From Rhodospirillales bacterium (lineage in GTDB: Bacteria; Pseudomonadota; Alphaproteobacteria; ATCC43930; CGMCC-115725), in contig CANJCB010000001.1 of assembly GCA_947473305.1 (NCBI GenBank), positions 186,001 through 250,000 on the forward strand: a stretch of DNA of 64,000 bases, read 5' to 3'. A program made the position numbers and the translations under genes. The notes below the pieces were generated by a model. It was not told the origin of the DNA, made no database searches, and worked only from the letters and a program-made list of their open reading frames with translations. Numbering within the stretch: position 1 is the first letter of the stretch; the number at the start of each line of letters is the position of its first letter. Positions 44,323-51,884 of the stretch are shown piece after piece.

Positions 44323-44388
44323 AATCGGCGAAGGATCGCTATATTAGATGGAGCGGAGCCGTCGTTCTGTCTTTGAAGGAAGCCGGGA

Positions 44389-44991
44389 ATGAGTATTGAG
44401 GAAGGCCGCAGCGCCGAGACGGTCCTGCATGTGAACACGATCCTCCTGGCGTCGCGCCGGGCGCTCGACAACGCCCTGGAGGATCTGGGCTTTCCGCAGG
44501 ACGACGACCGCATCATCGAGGTCGAGGGCAAGCTCGGCTTCCTGACCTGCAGCCACGACGACGATTGCGACGATCTCTTCGCCCTGATTGCCGAGTTGGC
44601 GAGTCGCGGCGAAACCTGGGAGCTGCGCTTCCGCATCGATACCAGCGAGACCCGCGCGATCTTCCAGACCCTGTCCCGGCATAAGTCGGTCAGCGCGGTC
44701 GATGCGGAAATTCCGCCGGAAGCCGACGAGGCGCAGGGCTCAGGCCCGGTTCACGATCTCGCGACTCCGGAAGGCGTCACCGCGATGAAACGGGCTTTGG
44801 GGCGGGTCAAGCCGGAGGCCGTCTTCGCCTCCATCCGCACCCAGCCCTCAGGCCGCGCGACCGGTGTCATCGTCGAGCGCACAACCAAGCGGACGCTCGC
44901 GGCCGTGACCGGCGAGACCGAGCACGAACTGCGTTCCGCCATCCGAGAGATCCTGCCGAACGTCATGTTCTCGCTCGCGATGGCTCCCTGA
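44389..44991 (+). CDS. Hypothetical protein (200 aa) with acidic patch
   Basis: 200 residues, soluble, unrecognised. The N-terminal part (TVLHVNTILLASRRALDNALEDLGFPQDDDRIIEVEGK) and the C-terminal part (GVTAMKRALGRVKPEAVFASIRTQ...LRSAIREILPNVMFSLAM) look like two alpha/beta units around an acidic strip, HDDDCDD. GAAGGAAG lies about six bases before the ATG, and TATATT near 44338 could be its own -10. It follows the 107-residue gene closely and is convergent with the AEC gene, two bases apart. Confidence 0.7.
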   Translation: MSIEEGRSAETVLHVNTILLASRRALDNALEDLGFPQDDDRIIEVEGKLGFLTCSHDDDCDDLFALIAELASRGETWELRFRIDTSETRAIFQTLSRHKSVSAVDAEIPPEADEAQGSGPVHDLATPEGVTAMKRALGRVKPEAVFASIRTQPSGRATGVIVERTTKRTLAAVTGETEHELRSAIREILPNVMFSLAMAP

Positions 44992-44993
44992 TT

Positions 44994-45869
44994 TCAGAGC
45001 AGCAGGGTCAGGAGGGTCGGCACCGTGACGACGGCGGCGAGCGTCGACACCACCACGAGCCCCGCGATCTCCTCGGGTTCGTTGTTCCAGCGCTGGGCGA
45101 AGAGGTAACTGTAGACGGCAACCGGCATGGCGCATTGCATGATCAGCACCGCCCGCGCCGTTCCTTCGAGGCCGAAAAGCCAAGCCACGCCAAACCCCAC
45201 GACCGCCCCCATGGAGAGGCGCAGCGCGGAGATCGCAACGGCTCGCGGAAAGGCCGCAACCCTGAGCCTCGCAAGCGACGATCCCAGCATGAGCAACATG
45301 ATGGGGATCGTAAGCCCGCCCAGCAGAGATACCGTATTGCTGAGCCAGAGCGGCAATTCGACGCGAAACAGCGCGACGAGAATCCCGAGCCAGACCGCAT
45401 GCACCAGGGGCATCCGGATCATAAAGCGCCAATCTGCCCGACCGGCGGCGATAGCCTGGCCGATGGTGTAATTGGCGATGGAGGCGATCGAGAAAAAGGC
45501 GATCGCATAGCTGAGCCCCTGCTGCCCAAAGGCATAGAGCGCCATGGGCAGGCCGAGGTTCCCCGAATTCGGAAAGGAAATCGCCGGCAGATATGTCCGG
45601 ATCTTGAGGCCGCTGAGCTTCAGCACGACCATCCCGATCACGACGAAAGTCAGCAAGGACAGCGCCGTCGCCGTCGCCATCTCGGCAAAGGCCCAAGGGG
45701 GTATCACCGCCTTGGAAAGGGTCGAAAAAATCAGGCAGGGCGTGCCCAGATCGGCAACGAGCGGGGTGAGCACCCCCGCCTCGATCGATCGACCGGACCT
45801 CACCCAGAGGAAGCCGATGAGCGCGGTCAGCAGCACCGGCAAAACGGCGGCGAGAATGGTCGAGATCAT
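44994..45869 (-). CDS. AEC (auxin efflux carrier) family transporter
   Basis: 291 residues with about ten helices in two inverted repeats of five: FLWVRSGRSIEAGVLTPLVADLGTPCLIFSTLSK, FPNSGNLGLPMALYAFGQQG (the conserved Asn-x-Gly-Asn-x-Gly-Leu-Pro crossing), and LSLLGGLTIPIMLLMLGSSLA. Members carry malate, malonate or other organic anions in bacteria; the substrate cannot be predicted. Its ATG overlaps the murI stop by four bases. Confidence 0.9.
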   Translation of the reverse strand: MISTILAAVLPVLLTALIGFLWVRSGRSIEAGVLTPLVADLGTPCLIFSTLSKAVIPPWAFAEMATATALSLLTFVVIGMVVLKLSGLKIRTYLPAISFPNSGNLGLPMALYAFGQQGLSYAIAFFSIASIANYTIGQAIAAGRADWRFMIRMPLVHAVWLGILVALFRVELPLWLSNTVSLLGGLTIPIMLLMLGSSLARLRVAAFPRAVAISALRLSMGAVVGFGVAWLFGLEGTARAVLIMQCAMPVAVYSYLFAQRWNNEPEEIAGLVVVSTLAAVVTVPTLLTLLL

Positions 45870-46681
45870 GACAGCGCCGCCCTGATTTCGGAGAAGCCCT
45901 CGCGTCTCAATGCGCCGTGCTGTGCTGGAGATATCGCATCGAGATCGGTGGCGAGGAAGATTTTCGACAGGGGTTTCGAGGGGCTTATCCTCCCGCGCTC
46001 GCCGCCGAGCAGTTCACCGATGCGGCGGGCAATCGCGGCCCCTGAATCGATCCAGGCAATATTCGCAGGCGCGATCGCCGCGAGATCAGCCCGCAGCAGC
46101 GGAAAATGCGTACAGGCCAGCACCACGACATCGACAGCCGGCGAACCGCCCGGCTCGAACAGCGGCCCCAGCGCCGCGGCCAGGCGGCGGGGATCGAGAT
46201 CGCGCCCGGCGAATTTTTCTTCCGCCATAAGCACGAGATCGGCTGAGCCGACGCGGACAATCGTATAGTCCGACGCGAAACGGTCGATCAAATCCTGGGT
46301 ATAGGCTCGGCGAACCGTGCCGGGAGTGCCCAGGAGGCCGATAGCCCGGGTCTTGCTTAGGGCCGCAGCCGGCTTGATCGCGGGCACGACGCCCACCACC
46401 GGGACCAGGATACGCTCCCGCAGCGAGGGCAAAGCCACCGTGCTGGCTGTATTGCAGGCCACCACCACGATATCCGGCTCGCATCCCGCGGCGACGCTGC
46501 AAAGCACAGACGTGACCCGCGCGATGAGTTCGTCCTCGGGCTTTACGCCATAGGGGAAAAAGCCATTGTCACAGACGTAGATCGTTTCACTGCCGGGAAG
46601 CAGGTTCCAGATCTCACGAGCGACAGTGACGCCCCCGACGCCGGAGTCGAAAATCAAAATACGAGGAGGACCCTGCGTCAT
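45866..46681 (-). CDS. murI: Glutamate racemase
   Basis: Cofactor-independent racemase that makes D-glutamate for peptidoglycan. 271 residues: FDSGVGGVTVAREI with the catalytic Asp/Ser region, VVACNTASTVALP holding the first catalytic Cys, and VVLACTHFPLLR holding the second Cys. Complete and of usual length. First gene of the two-gene minus-strand unit murI-AEC; its promoter region is shared with the divergent phasin-like gene. Confidence 0.95.
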   Translation of the reverse strand: MTQGPPRILIFDSGVGGVTVAREIWNLLPGSETIYVCDNGFFPYGVKPEDELIARVTSVLCSVAAGCEPDIVVVACNTASTVALPSLRERILVPVVGVVPAIKPAAALSKTRAIGLLGTPGTVRRAYTQDLIDRFASDYTIVRVGSADLVLMAEEKFAGRDLDPRRLAAALGPLFEPGGSPAVDVVVLACTHFPLLRADLAAIAPANIAWIDSGAAIARRIGELLGGERGRISPSKPLSKIFLATDLDAISPAQHGALRREGFSEIRAALS

Positions 46682-46720
46682 AAGGGGGTAGAGCGGCCAA
46701 GAATGGCGCTGTCCAATGTC

Positions 46721-46734
46721 TTGATTTTAGTCAA
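46721..46734. promoter_or_regulatory. FNR/FixK-like palindrome between murI and the phasin-like gene
   Basis: TTGATTTTAGTCAA matches the FNR/FixK consensus TTGAT-N4-ATCAA in nine of ten positions. It sits in a distinctly AT-rich intergenic stretch (46720-46820), 40 bases from the murI start and 100 bases before the phasin-like start. Oxygen-responsive control is inferred from the motif only. Confidence 0.4.
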
Positions 46735-46833
46735 ATTAATCTTGTTCTCGCGTCGCAATTGGGACAGGAAATTCTTAGGATAAGCAATATTTCGGGATTA
46801 AGCTCATCTCAATACCGTCGTAAGGAAGCGCCG

Positions 46834-47349
46834 ATGACCCCAAAAAACCCAATGGACCTGTGGATGGAGATGGTGAATGGCTGGGTCCAGGCGACCCAAT
46901 CCTTCGTCGAATCTCAGCAGAAAGCCTTGCAGCAGGTAATGTCATCATTGCCTGCGATGGGCAAGATGCCGAGCGGCTGGCCCCTGTCCGGTCCCAAGGA
47001 TATCGAGCCGATATCGACGAAAGCTCCCGTGACCGCGGCGCCCGCGCCGAAACGGTCGACCAAGCCGGCTGTGCCGAAGAGAGCCGCCGCGAGCAAGCCC
47101 GCGGCCCCCGTCAAGGCCAAGCCCGCCCCGAAGGCAAAGCCTGCGGCCGCCAAGGTCGCAGCCAAGCCGAAAGCGGCGGCGCCCGCTGCCAAGAAGGCGG
47201 CCCCGAAGCCGGTCGTGAAAAAAGCCGCGGCAGCGCCGAAGCCCAAGCGCGCTCCCAAGGCGGAAAAGCCTGCCGCCGCCCCGGTGCCGACAACCGCCTT
47301 GGCGGAAGCGGCAAAGGTAGCGGTGGCCCCCGCTACCGCAACGGAATAA
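46834..47349 (+). CDS. Phasin-like protein with histone H1-like Lys-Ala-Pro tail (PhaF-like)
   Basis: 171 residues. The first 45 (MDLWMEMVNGWVQATQSFVESQQKALQQVMSSL) form an amphipathic helix like those that coat polyhydroxyalkanoate granules. Residues about 62-150 are a low-complexity KPA/AAKPKA tail with more than 25 lysines, strongly basic, like eukaryotic H1 or Pseudomonas PhaF, which bridges granules and nucleoid. TAAGGAAG eight bases upstream of ATG 46834 supports this start. A bacterial histone-like DNA compactor or simple phasin are the alternatives. It ends before a strong terminator. Confidence 0.65.
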   Translation: MTPKNPMDLWMEMVNGWVQATQSFVESQQKALQQVMSSLPAMGKMPSGWPLSGPKDIEPISTKAPVTAAPAPKRSTKPAVPKRAAASKPAAPVKAKPAPKAKPAAAKVAAKPKAAAPAAKKAAPKPVVKKAAAAPKPKRAPKAEKPAAAPVPTTALAEAAKVAVAPATATE

Positions 47350-47358
47350 GCGTCAGAA

Positions 47359-47397
47359 ACGAAGCGCGGCCCCGCCTTAACGGGCGGGGCGCTTTTT
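47359..47397 (+). terminator. Rho-independent terminator after the phasin-like gene
   Basis: A GC-rich hairpin with 5' arm AAGCGC-GG-CCCCGCC (two-base bulge), a loop near CTTAAC and 3' arm GGGCGGGGCGCTT, followed by a T run. It lies about 15 bases after the stop and also overlaps the end of the convergent sapC remnant. Confidence 0.8.
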
Positions 47398-48195
47398 CTC
47401 CGTTTCGCGAGGAGCCTCCGCAGGTTCCGCCTCTGCATCGCCCAGCGTGCCGAGCTCGATCAACTTCGGCCACCGACGCTCCGAGGTGAAGTGCGCATAG
47501 ATCGGCACGAGCCAGCCACGCTTGCGCCAATCGTTGATGCGGGCATCGTCGAGCGCTTCGAAACGGGCGGCGTCGATGACGCGCAAGCCGTCAAGCCGCG
47601 ATGTCGTGCCGTTCTTGAAGGTGATCATCACCTGCTTTTCGACCAGCAAGCCAGCGTCGTCGAGGGCGCGGCAAAACTCATGGGTGAGCCTGGAATATTC
47701 CCGATAGGAGCTGCAAAGCTGCATGGCTTCCTGCAAGGCCGGCGTCGGCTCGCCATTATCGAACAGGGGAACGCCCTGGCCGGCGATGCATTCCGCGGTG
47801 GGATCGACGCCGCAGACCCAGAGGCTGCTTTCCGGTTGCTCGATGAAGATGAAGGGGTATTGCCGGACTTAGGCTGGAATATAAATGCCGGACTGCCAGT
47901 TCAGATCTTCCTGGACGAAAAGGTTCTCTCCCTCGCGGATACCGACCATGGCCAGGGCGCCGGGATTGGGACCCCGGGAAAAAACGATGGGATAATGATC
48001 AGCAGCGACGTTGAATTCCGAGATGCTCAACGGAATGGCAGGAGCGAGCGAAGCATAGCCATAACGCTTGTTACGGCGATCGAAGCGAAGTCCCGCATGG
48101 AGATTTCGGTTGAGCGCCGTCAAGCCCTTGAAAAAGAGTGGCAGGGCCGTGTCGGATTGTGTTTCGCTCGGTGCTGCGGCTACGGTAGTCGGCAT
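47377..48195 (-). pseudogene. sapC: SapC family protein, interrupted by one in-frame TAA
   Basis: Two blocks in the same frame together give a full SapC domain. Before the stop: LPLFFKGLTALNRNLHAGL, YGYASLAPAIPLSISEF, YPIVFSRG and GENLFVQEDLNWQSGIYIPA. After it: VRQYPFIFIEQPES...ALQEAMQLCSSYREYSRLTHEFCRAL. The family usually reads Y(I/V)PAYVRRYPF here, so codon 109 (47869-47871, TAA) stands exactly where Tyr (TAT/TAC) is expected: one base change, with no frameshift or loss. The downstream 160 codons are intact, so either the mutation is recent or the base is miscalled. The start ATG 48195 has GAGG ten bases upstream (alternative 48219). SapC family function is poorly defined. Confidence 0.85.
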
Positions 48196-48389
48196 GCTCA
48201 AAACCCTCGTATGCTCCATGGTCGGTCGAGTCGACCGGGCGCAGTCGCCGAGTCGGCGATCCCCCCAATCCCCACATTAACGATTCAATGTGACAAAAGC
48301 CCCGAAAAGTGTAAAGCGCCGAACAGTAATTGACGCGATTCGGCTTCAGCGCCGCAATGCGGTTCGACGGAAAAACAGAAGGCACGCTA

Positions 48390-49019
48390 ATGAAGCTCTA
48401 CGATTGCAATACGGCGCCGAGCCCTCGACGGGTGCGGATATTTCTCGCCGAAAAGGGAATTACCCTACCTATAGTCCAGATCGACCTGCGAACGAACGAG
48501 CAGTTTTCCCCATCTTTTCGCGCGATCAATCCCGATTGCACCGTTCCCGTTCTGGAACTGGCGAGCGGCGACAAGATCGCCGATGCGGTCGCCATCTGCC
48601 GCTATCTGGAAGTAGAGCATCCAGAACCCCGTCTCATGGGGCGCGACGCGCTGGAGCAGGGAGTGACGGAAGCCTGGCTACGCCGGATTGAAGTCGAAGG
48701 CTTCTATTCGGTCATGGATGTGCTCCGTAACACATCGCCCAAGCTTAAGGACCATGCCCTTCCCGGTCCCTTGGAGCATGAGCAGATCCCTGCCCTGGCC
48801 GAACGGGGCCGCCGCCGGGTGGAAGCCCTGTTTCACCGGCTCGACGCCCAGCTCTCCGAGCGGGAGTTCATTACCGGTCCCCACTACAGCATCGCCGATA
48901 TCACCGGTCTCGTGACCGTCGATTTCGCCCGTTGGGTGAAGCTCGCCATTCCCGAGGACTGCGCCCATTTGCGGCGCTGGCATAGAGCGGTTTCAGATCG
49001 CCCCAGTGCCAAAGCGTGA
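48390..49019 (+). CDS. Glutathione S-transferase family protein
   Basis: 209 residues. N-terminal thioredoxin-like domain with MKLYDCNTAPSPRRVRIFLAEKGI (catalytic Ser in the APSPRR turn), cis-Pro in CTVPVLELASG and the SNAIL-like motif ADAVAICRYLE; C-terminal helical domain with FITGPHYSIADITGLVTVDFARW carrying the N-capping Asp. Substrate unknown; resembles alphaproteobacterial GSTs of detoxification type. Its stop TGA overlaps the GTG start of the next gene (GTGA), a coupling that may point to polyamine or thiol-conjugate metabolism, though that is speculation. Confidence 0.88.
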   Translation: MKLYDCNTAPSPRRVRIFLAEKGITLPIVQIDLRTNEQFSPSFRAINPDCTVPVLELASGDKIADAVAICRYLEVEHPEPRLMGRDALEQGVTEAWLRRIEVEGFYSVMDVLRNTSPKLKDHALPGPLEHEQIPALAERGRRRVEALFHRLDAQLSEREFITGPHYSIADITGLVTVDFARWVKLAIPEDCAHLRRWHRAVSDRPSAKA

Positions 49020-49894
49020 CATCGCTCCCTCCCCGCCACCGGACGTTATCCCGCAGCCTTCTGAACGAGTTGATCAAGCGGCAGTACGGCGAGGACGCCC
49101 GGCTTGTCGCGGTGAAACGGGCGCCGCGTTTCGGCGGCACGGTATTCGTCGTGGACTATATGGAGCGCCATCGGCTGATCCGGCTGCTCGGCTCGGTCGC
49201 GGACGATGGCCATTTCACCGAACAATCGGGCATGGATATGCTCCATCCCGAACGCCTCGCTTTTTCCTATGAAAGACTGCAGCTCCTGGCCTTCGCCATG
49301 GCGCGCAGAACCGACAAGGCTCTCCTGCTCGGCCTTGGAGGGGGCGCCATGTACAGGCATCTGAAAGCCTATCTTCCCGATTGCGAACTGACGGTCGTCG
49401 AACTCGACGAAACCATCATCGACATCGCGGGGGCCTACTTCCGTTTCGATTGGCCGGTTCTACAGGCGGACGCGGAAGTCGTCTTATCGGATGCGACCAA
49501 CGCCTACGACGTCATCCACGTCGATCTCTACGACGCTCGGGGCGTTGTGTCGGTCGAGGAGACGTTCTGGCAGGATTGCGCGCGCGCGCTGCGATCCGGC
49601 GGTTGGCTCGCGGTCAACTGGGCGGAATTCGCGGATCGGGCGCAGGTCGCCGAAGAAGTTCGGAAGATCAGCCGGTATTTCGCAGGAAATTGTTTCGCGC
49701 TCCCCCGCGGCTATGGCGAAAACCTGGTGCAATTGGCATCCAAAGACGAGCCTTTCGAATTGACCGACCTGGAGCCCAGGCTTCATCGTCTGGCGAAGGA
49801 CTGCCGCCTGCCGCGCGAAGACCGCGATATCCTAGAGCGATGCGAGGTTTCCGCGGTCTTTCCGGTAAAAATGAGGCCCGGTCAGCGAGGCTGA
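49016..49894 (+). CDS. Spermidine-synthase-like methyltransferase-fold protein
   Basis: 292 residues from a GTG overlapping the GST stop. Rossmann core with ALLLGLGGGAMYRHLKAYLPDCELTVVELDETIIDIA (SAM/dcSAM-binding loop and acidic end), then YDVIHVDLYDARGVVSVEETFWQDCARALRSGGWLAVN, as in the SpeE family and its methyltransferase relatives. The active-site Asp pair of true spermidine synthases is reduced to HVDLYDA, and a canonical SpeE N-terminal hairpin is not clear, so polyamine synthesis is uncertain. The C-terminal 60 residues are divergent. Confidence 0.75.
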   Translation: MTSLPPRHRTLSRSLLNELIKRQYGEDARLVAVKRAPRFGGTVFVVDYMERHRLIRLLGSVADDGHFTEQSGMDMLHPERLAFSYERLQLLAFAMARRTDKALLLGLGGGAMYRHLKAYLPDCELTVVELDETIIDIAGAYFRFDWPVLQADAEVVLSDATNAYDVIHVDLYDARGVVSVEETFWQDCARALRSGGWLAVNWAEFADRAQVAEEVRKISRYFAGNCFALPRGYGENLVQLASKDEPFELTDLEPRLHRLAKDCRLPREDRDILERCEVSAVFPVKMRPGQRG

Positions 49895-49904
49895 GCCGGG
49901 CCTC
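49873..49904. terminator. Terminator-type hairpin between the SpeE-like and DUF3309 genes
   Basis: Arms GAGGCCCGG (49873-49881) and CCGGGCCTC (49896-49904), nine perfect pairs around a 14-base loop, spanning the last codons of the SpeE-like gene. TATTCAT follows instead of a clear T run. It lies between convergent genes and could serve both. Confidence 0.6.
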
Positions 49905-49907
49905 TAT

Positions 49908-50060
49908 TCATATTCGTCCCGCGACAAGCAGGACGATTAGGATGACGACGACAAGGCCGAGCCCGCTGCTGGGGTAATAGCCCCAGCCGGTGCTATAGGG
50001 CCAAGTCGGCAAAGCGCCAATCAGCAAAAAAACCAGGATGATTAGAAGGATCGTTCCCAT
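49908..50060 (-). CDS. DUF3309 family small membrane protein (50 aa)
   Basis: A 50-residue reading frame starting MGTILLIILVFLLIGALPTWPYS and ending GLGLVVVILIVLLVAGRI: two hydrophobic helices around a WPYSTGWGYYPSSG loop. This pattern is the DUF3309 family of short membrane proteins, widespread in proteobacteria, function unknown. It lies 69 bases downstream of panB on the same strand and is convergent with the SpeE-like gene. Too short to appear in most ORF surveys. Confidence 0.82.
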   Translation of the reverse strand: MGTILLIILVFLLIGALPTWPYSTGWGYYPSSGLGLVVVILIVLLVAGRI

Positions 50061-50129
50061 CGAGTGCCCCGTATCTGGTTGCTCTCAGGGAAGGAAAACC
50101 TCCTTAGCGGGGATTTCGTTCCACCGCTG

Positions 50130-50945
50130 TCATTTCGCCTTGGGCACGTAACAATATTCCAGGGTCGGGAAACGTCGTTCCCGCACCTCTTCCGCGAAGG
50201 CCGTGACGGCGCTTTCGATCACCGTGCCGAGTTCGGCATAGCGTTTGACGAACTTCGGGGTCATGCCGGAAATGCCGAGAAGATCGTCGATCACCAGGAC
50301 CTGCCCATCGCAATCCGGCGATGCCCCGATGCCGATGGTCGGCACCGTAACGGCCTCGGTTATCTTCCGCGCCAAGGGCTCCAACACGCCTTCGACCACC
50401 ATGGAAAAAGCTCCGGCCTCAGCAACCGCCTTGGCATCCGCCAGGATTGCCTCCGCCTCGGAATCGGTCCGACCGCGGGCGCGATAGCCGCCCAGCGCAT
50501 TGACCGATTGGGGCTCCAAGCCGATGTGCCCCAGGACGGGAATGCCCCGCTGCACCAGGAAGGAGATGGTCTCGGCCATCTCGGTGCCGCCTTCCAGCTT
50601 GACGCCAGAGCAACCGGTCTCGGCCATGACGCGGGCCGAGGTGCGAAAGGCCTGCTGGGGCGATTCCTGATAGGTGCCGAAAGGCAGGTCGATGATCACA
50701 CAGGCGCGCGTCGAGCCCCGCATGACGGCCTTGCCGTGATTGATCGCCATGTCGAGCGTGACCGGAAGCGTGCTGTCGAAGCCATAGACCACCATGCCGA
50801 GCGAATCCCCGACCAGCAGCATGTCGACATGGGGATCGAGCAGGCGAGCCATCGGGGCGGTATAGGCCGTCAGGCAAACGATCGGCACCTCGCCCTTGCG
50901 GAAGCGGGCGGGCGAGATTCTCTGCGTGGGCTTTATCGCGCTCAT
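50130..50945 (-). CDS. panB: 3-methyl-2-oxobutanoate hydroxymethyltransferase
   Basis: First step of pantothenate (coenzyme A precursor) synthesis, using methylene-tetrahydrofolate to make ketopantoate. 271 residues of TIM-barrel type: [68 protein letters not shown] and [22 protein letters not shown]. The metal-binding Asp in GDSLGMV and the Glu in KLEGG are present. panC is not adjacent. AGGGAG lies seven bases before the ATG. Confidence 0.96.
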   Translation of the reverse strand: MSAIKPTQRISPARFRKGEVPIVCLTAYTAPMARLLDPHVDMLLVGDSLGMVVYGFDSTLPVTLDMAINHGKAVMRGSTRACVIIDLPFGTYQESPQQAFRTSARVMAETGCSGVKLEGGTEMAETISFLVQRGIPVLGHIGLEPQSVNALGGYRARGRTDSEAEAILADAKAVAEAGAFSMVVEGVLEPLARKITEAVTVPTIGIGASPDCDGQVLVIDDLLGISGMTPKFVKRYAELGTVIESAVTAFAEEVRERRFPTLEYCYVPKAK

Positions 50946-50958
50946 CGCAAACTCCCTA

Positions 50959-50983
50959 GGGGGACCAAAGACTTCTGTCCCCC
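50959..50983 (-). promoter_or_regulatory. Hairpin in the panB leader
   Basis: On the panB strand GGGGGAC (50983-50977) pairs perfectly with GTCCCCC (50965-50959), seven base pairs around an 11-base loop, ending immediately before the AGGGAG ribosome site. It may limit access to the start, or be an attenuator. Function unknown. Confidence 0.35.
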
Positions 50984-51051
50984 CGTATAGCGGAAGCCGC
51001 GCAGAACATCCATCCGGACGACGGGACGGCAGCTATGCGCCAAGCGGCCCG

Positions 51052-51543
51052 CTAGGCATCCTTCTTCGGCAAGGGCCTCAAGGGAACGACCGTCGAGTTC
51101 AGGTCCCTGGGAGCCGATCCGTCGTCCGAATTCGCCGAAACAATCTTGGAAAGCCGGGGATGGGTGAAGTTCAGCATTTCCATGCCCACGCGCATCGCGG
51201 TGAGGGCGTCGATCTTATATCGCGCCACCACCCCGGGCGAGGCGGCAACCTCCAGGATGAGATGTTCCTCATCCTCCGCCTTGGCAGTCTTGATGGAATT
51301 GACCGTGGCGCCCAGTCCCCCGGTCGGCGCATCGCATTTCTCGCGGGCCGCTCGCTCCAGATCGTTGGTGATCTGGACAACGAGTTCAGTCACCGACTGC
51401 GCGAGTTCCATGCAATTCCCGTAAGGAACGAAGAGATCGAACGCCTCGCCATCATCGCGGTAAGTCCCGCGCAACCGGACGCCGTAATCATGTTGGCCTT
51501 TGGCAATCGATTCGATCCGGACATAGCGTCCGCTATGAAACAT
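51052..51543 (-). CDS. Hypothetical protein (163 aa)
   Basis: 163 residues starting MFHSGRYVRIESIAKGQHDYGVRLRG; a GGAGGACG ribosome site eight bases upstream fixes the ATG at 51543 over a longer frame to 51591. The pattern (YVRIESIAKGQHDYGVRLRGTYRDDGEAFDLFVPYGN, then long helices, then EEHLILEVAASPGVVARYKID) predicts two beta-rich halves joined by helices. No signal peptide. I do not recognise it. A PilZ or YcgR type was considered and lacks the RxxxR and [D/N]xSxxG motifs. Divergent from the 372-residue unknown. Confidence 0.68.
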   Translation of the reverse strand: MFHSGRYVRIESIAKGQHDYGVRLRGTYRDDGEAFDLFVPYGNCMELAQSVTELVVQITNDLERAAREKCDAPTGGLGATVNSIKTAKAEDEEHLILEVAASPGVVARYKIDALTAMRVGMEMLNFTHPRLSKIVSANSDDGSAPRDLNSTVVPLRPLPKKDA

Positions 51544-51884
51544 CGAGCGTCCTCCGAGATCCGGCTGCTTGTGAGACGCAGCCCGGAGCAAATAAGCCCT
51601 TTACTTTATTGGCCAATCGCAGCCGCTAGTCGAGTCACTTCCGCGTAATAGGCAGCGACGGACGATCCCCAAATGGGGTCGACAGCCCAGGCGGGGTAAG
51701 GAAAAATTAAGGCTACCGAGTGATTAACGTCACTTCGCCCTTTCGGACGATCCTATAAAAACTCCGTGAAATCGTGACAAAGCGGGCGCGGTCAGGCGGT
51801 CGTCGCCCAAAGGGTGAGATGAGGTTTCAACTATCTCGTTCTTAACGGTTTGTTGGGTTTGCACTGCTTGTCTCGAGAGGCGTA
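51544..51884. promoter_or_regulatory. Divergent intergenic region with a CRP-like palindrome
   Basis: 341 bases without a gene. GTGATTAACGTCAC at 51720-51733 resembles the CRP/CooA pattern TGTGA-N6-TCACA (eight of ten half-site positions). An AT-rich run (AAAAATTAAGG near 51701) precedes it and TATAAAAA near 51762 is a candidate -10 for the plus-strand gene. I saw no small gene or RNA in it. Confidence 0.4.

Noticed and set aside
46834-47349. Repetitive AAGCCG-type sequence resembling a repeat array
   Set aside because: It is the codon pattern of the Lys-Ala-Pro tail of one protein; there are no spacers of constant length, so it is not a CRISPR array.
51052-51543. PilZ-domain (cyclic-di-GMP) assignment for the 163-residue protein
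   Set aside because: The RxxxR and [D/N]xSxxG motifs are not present.
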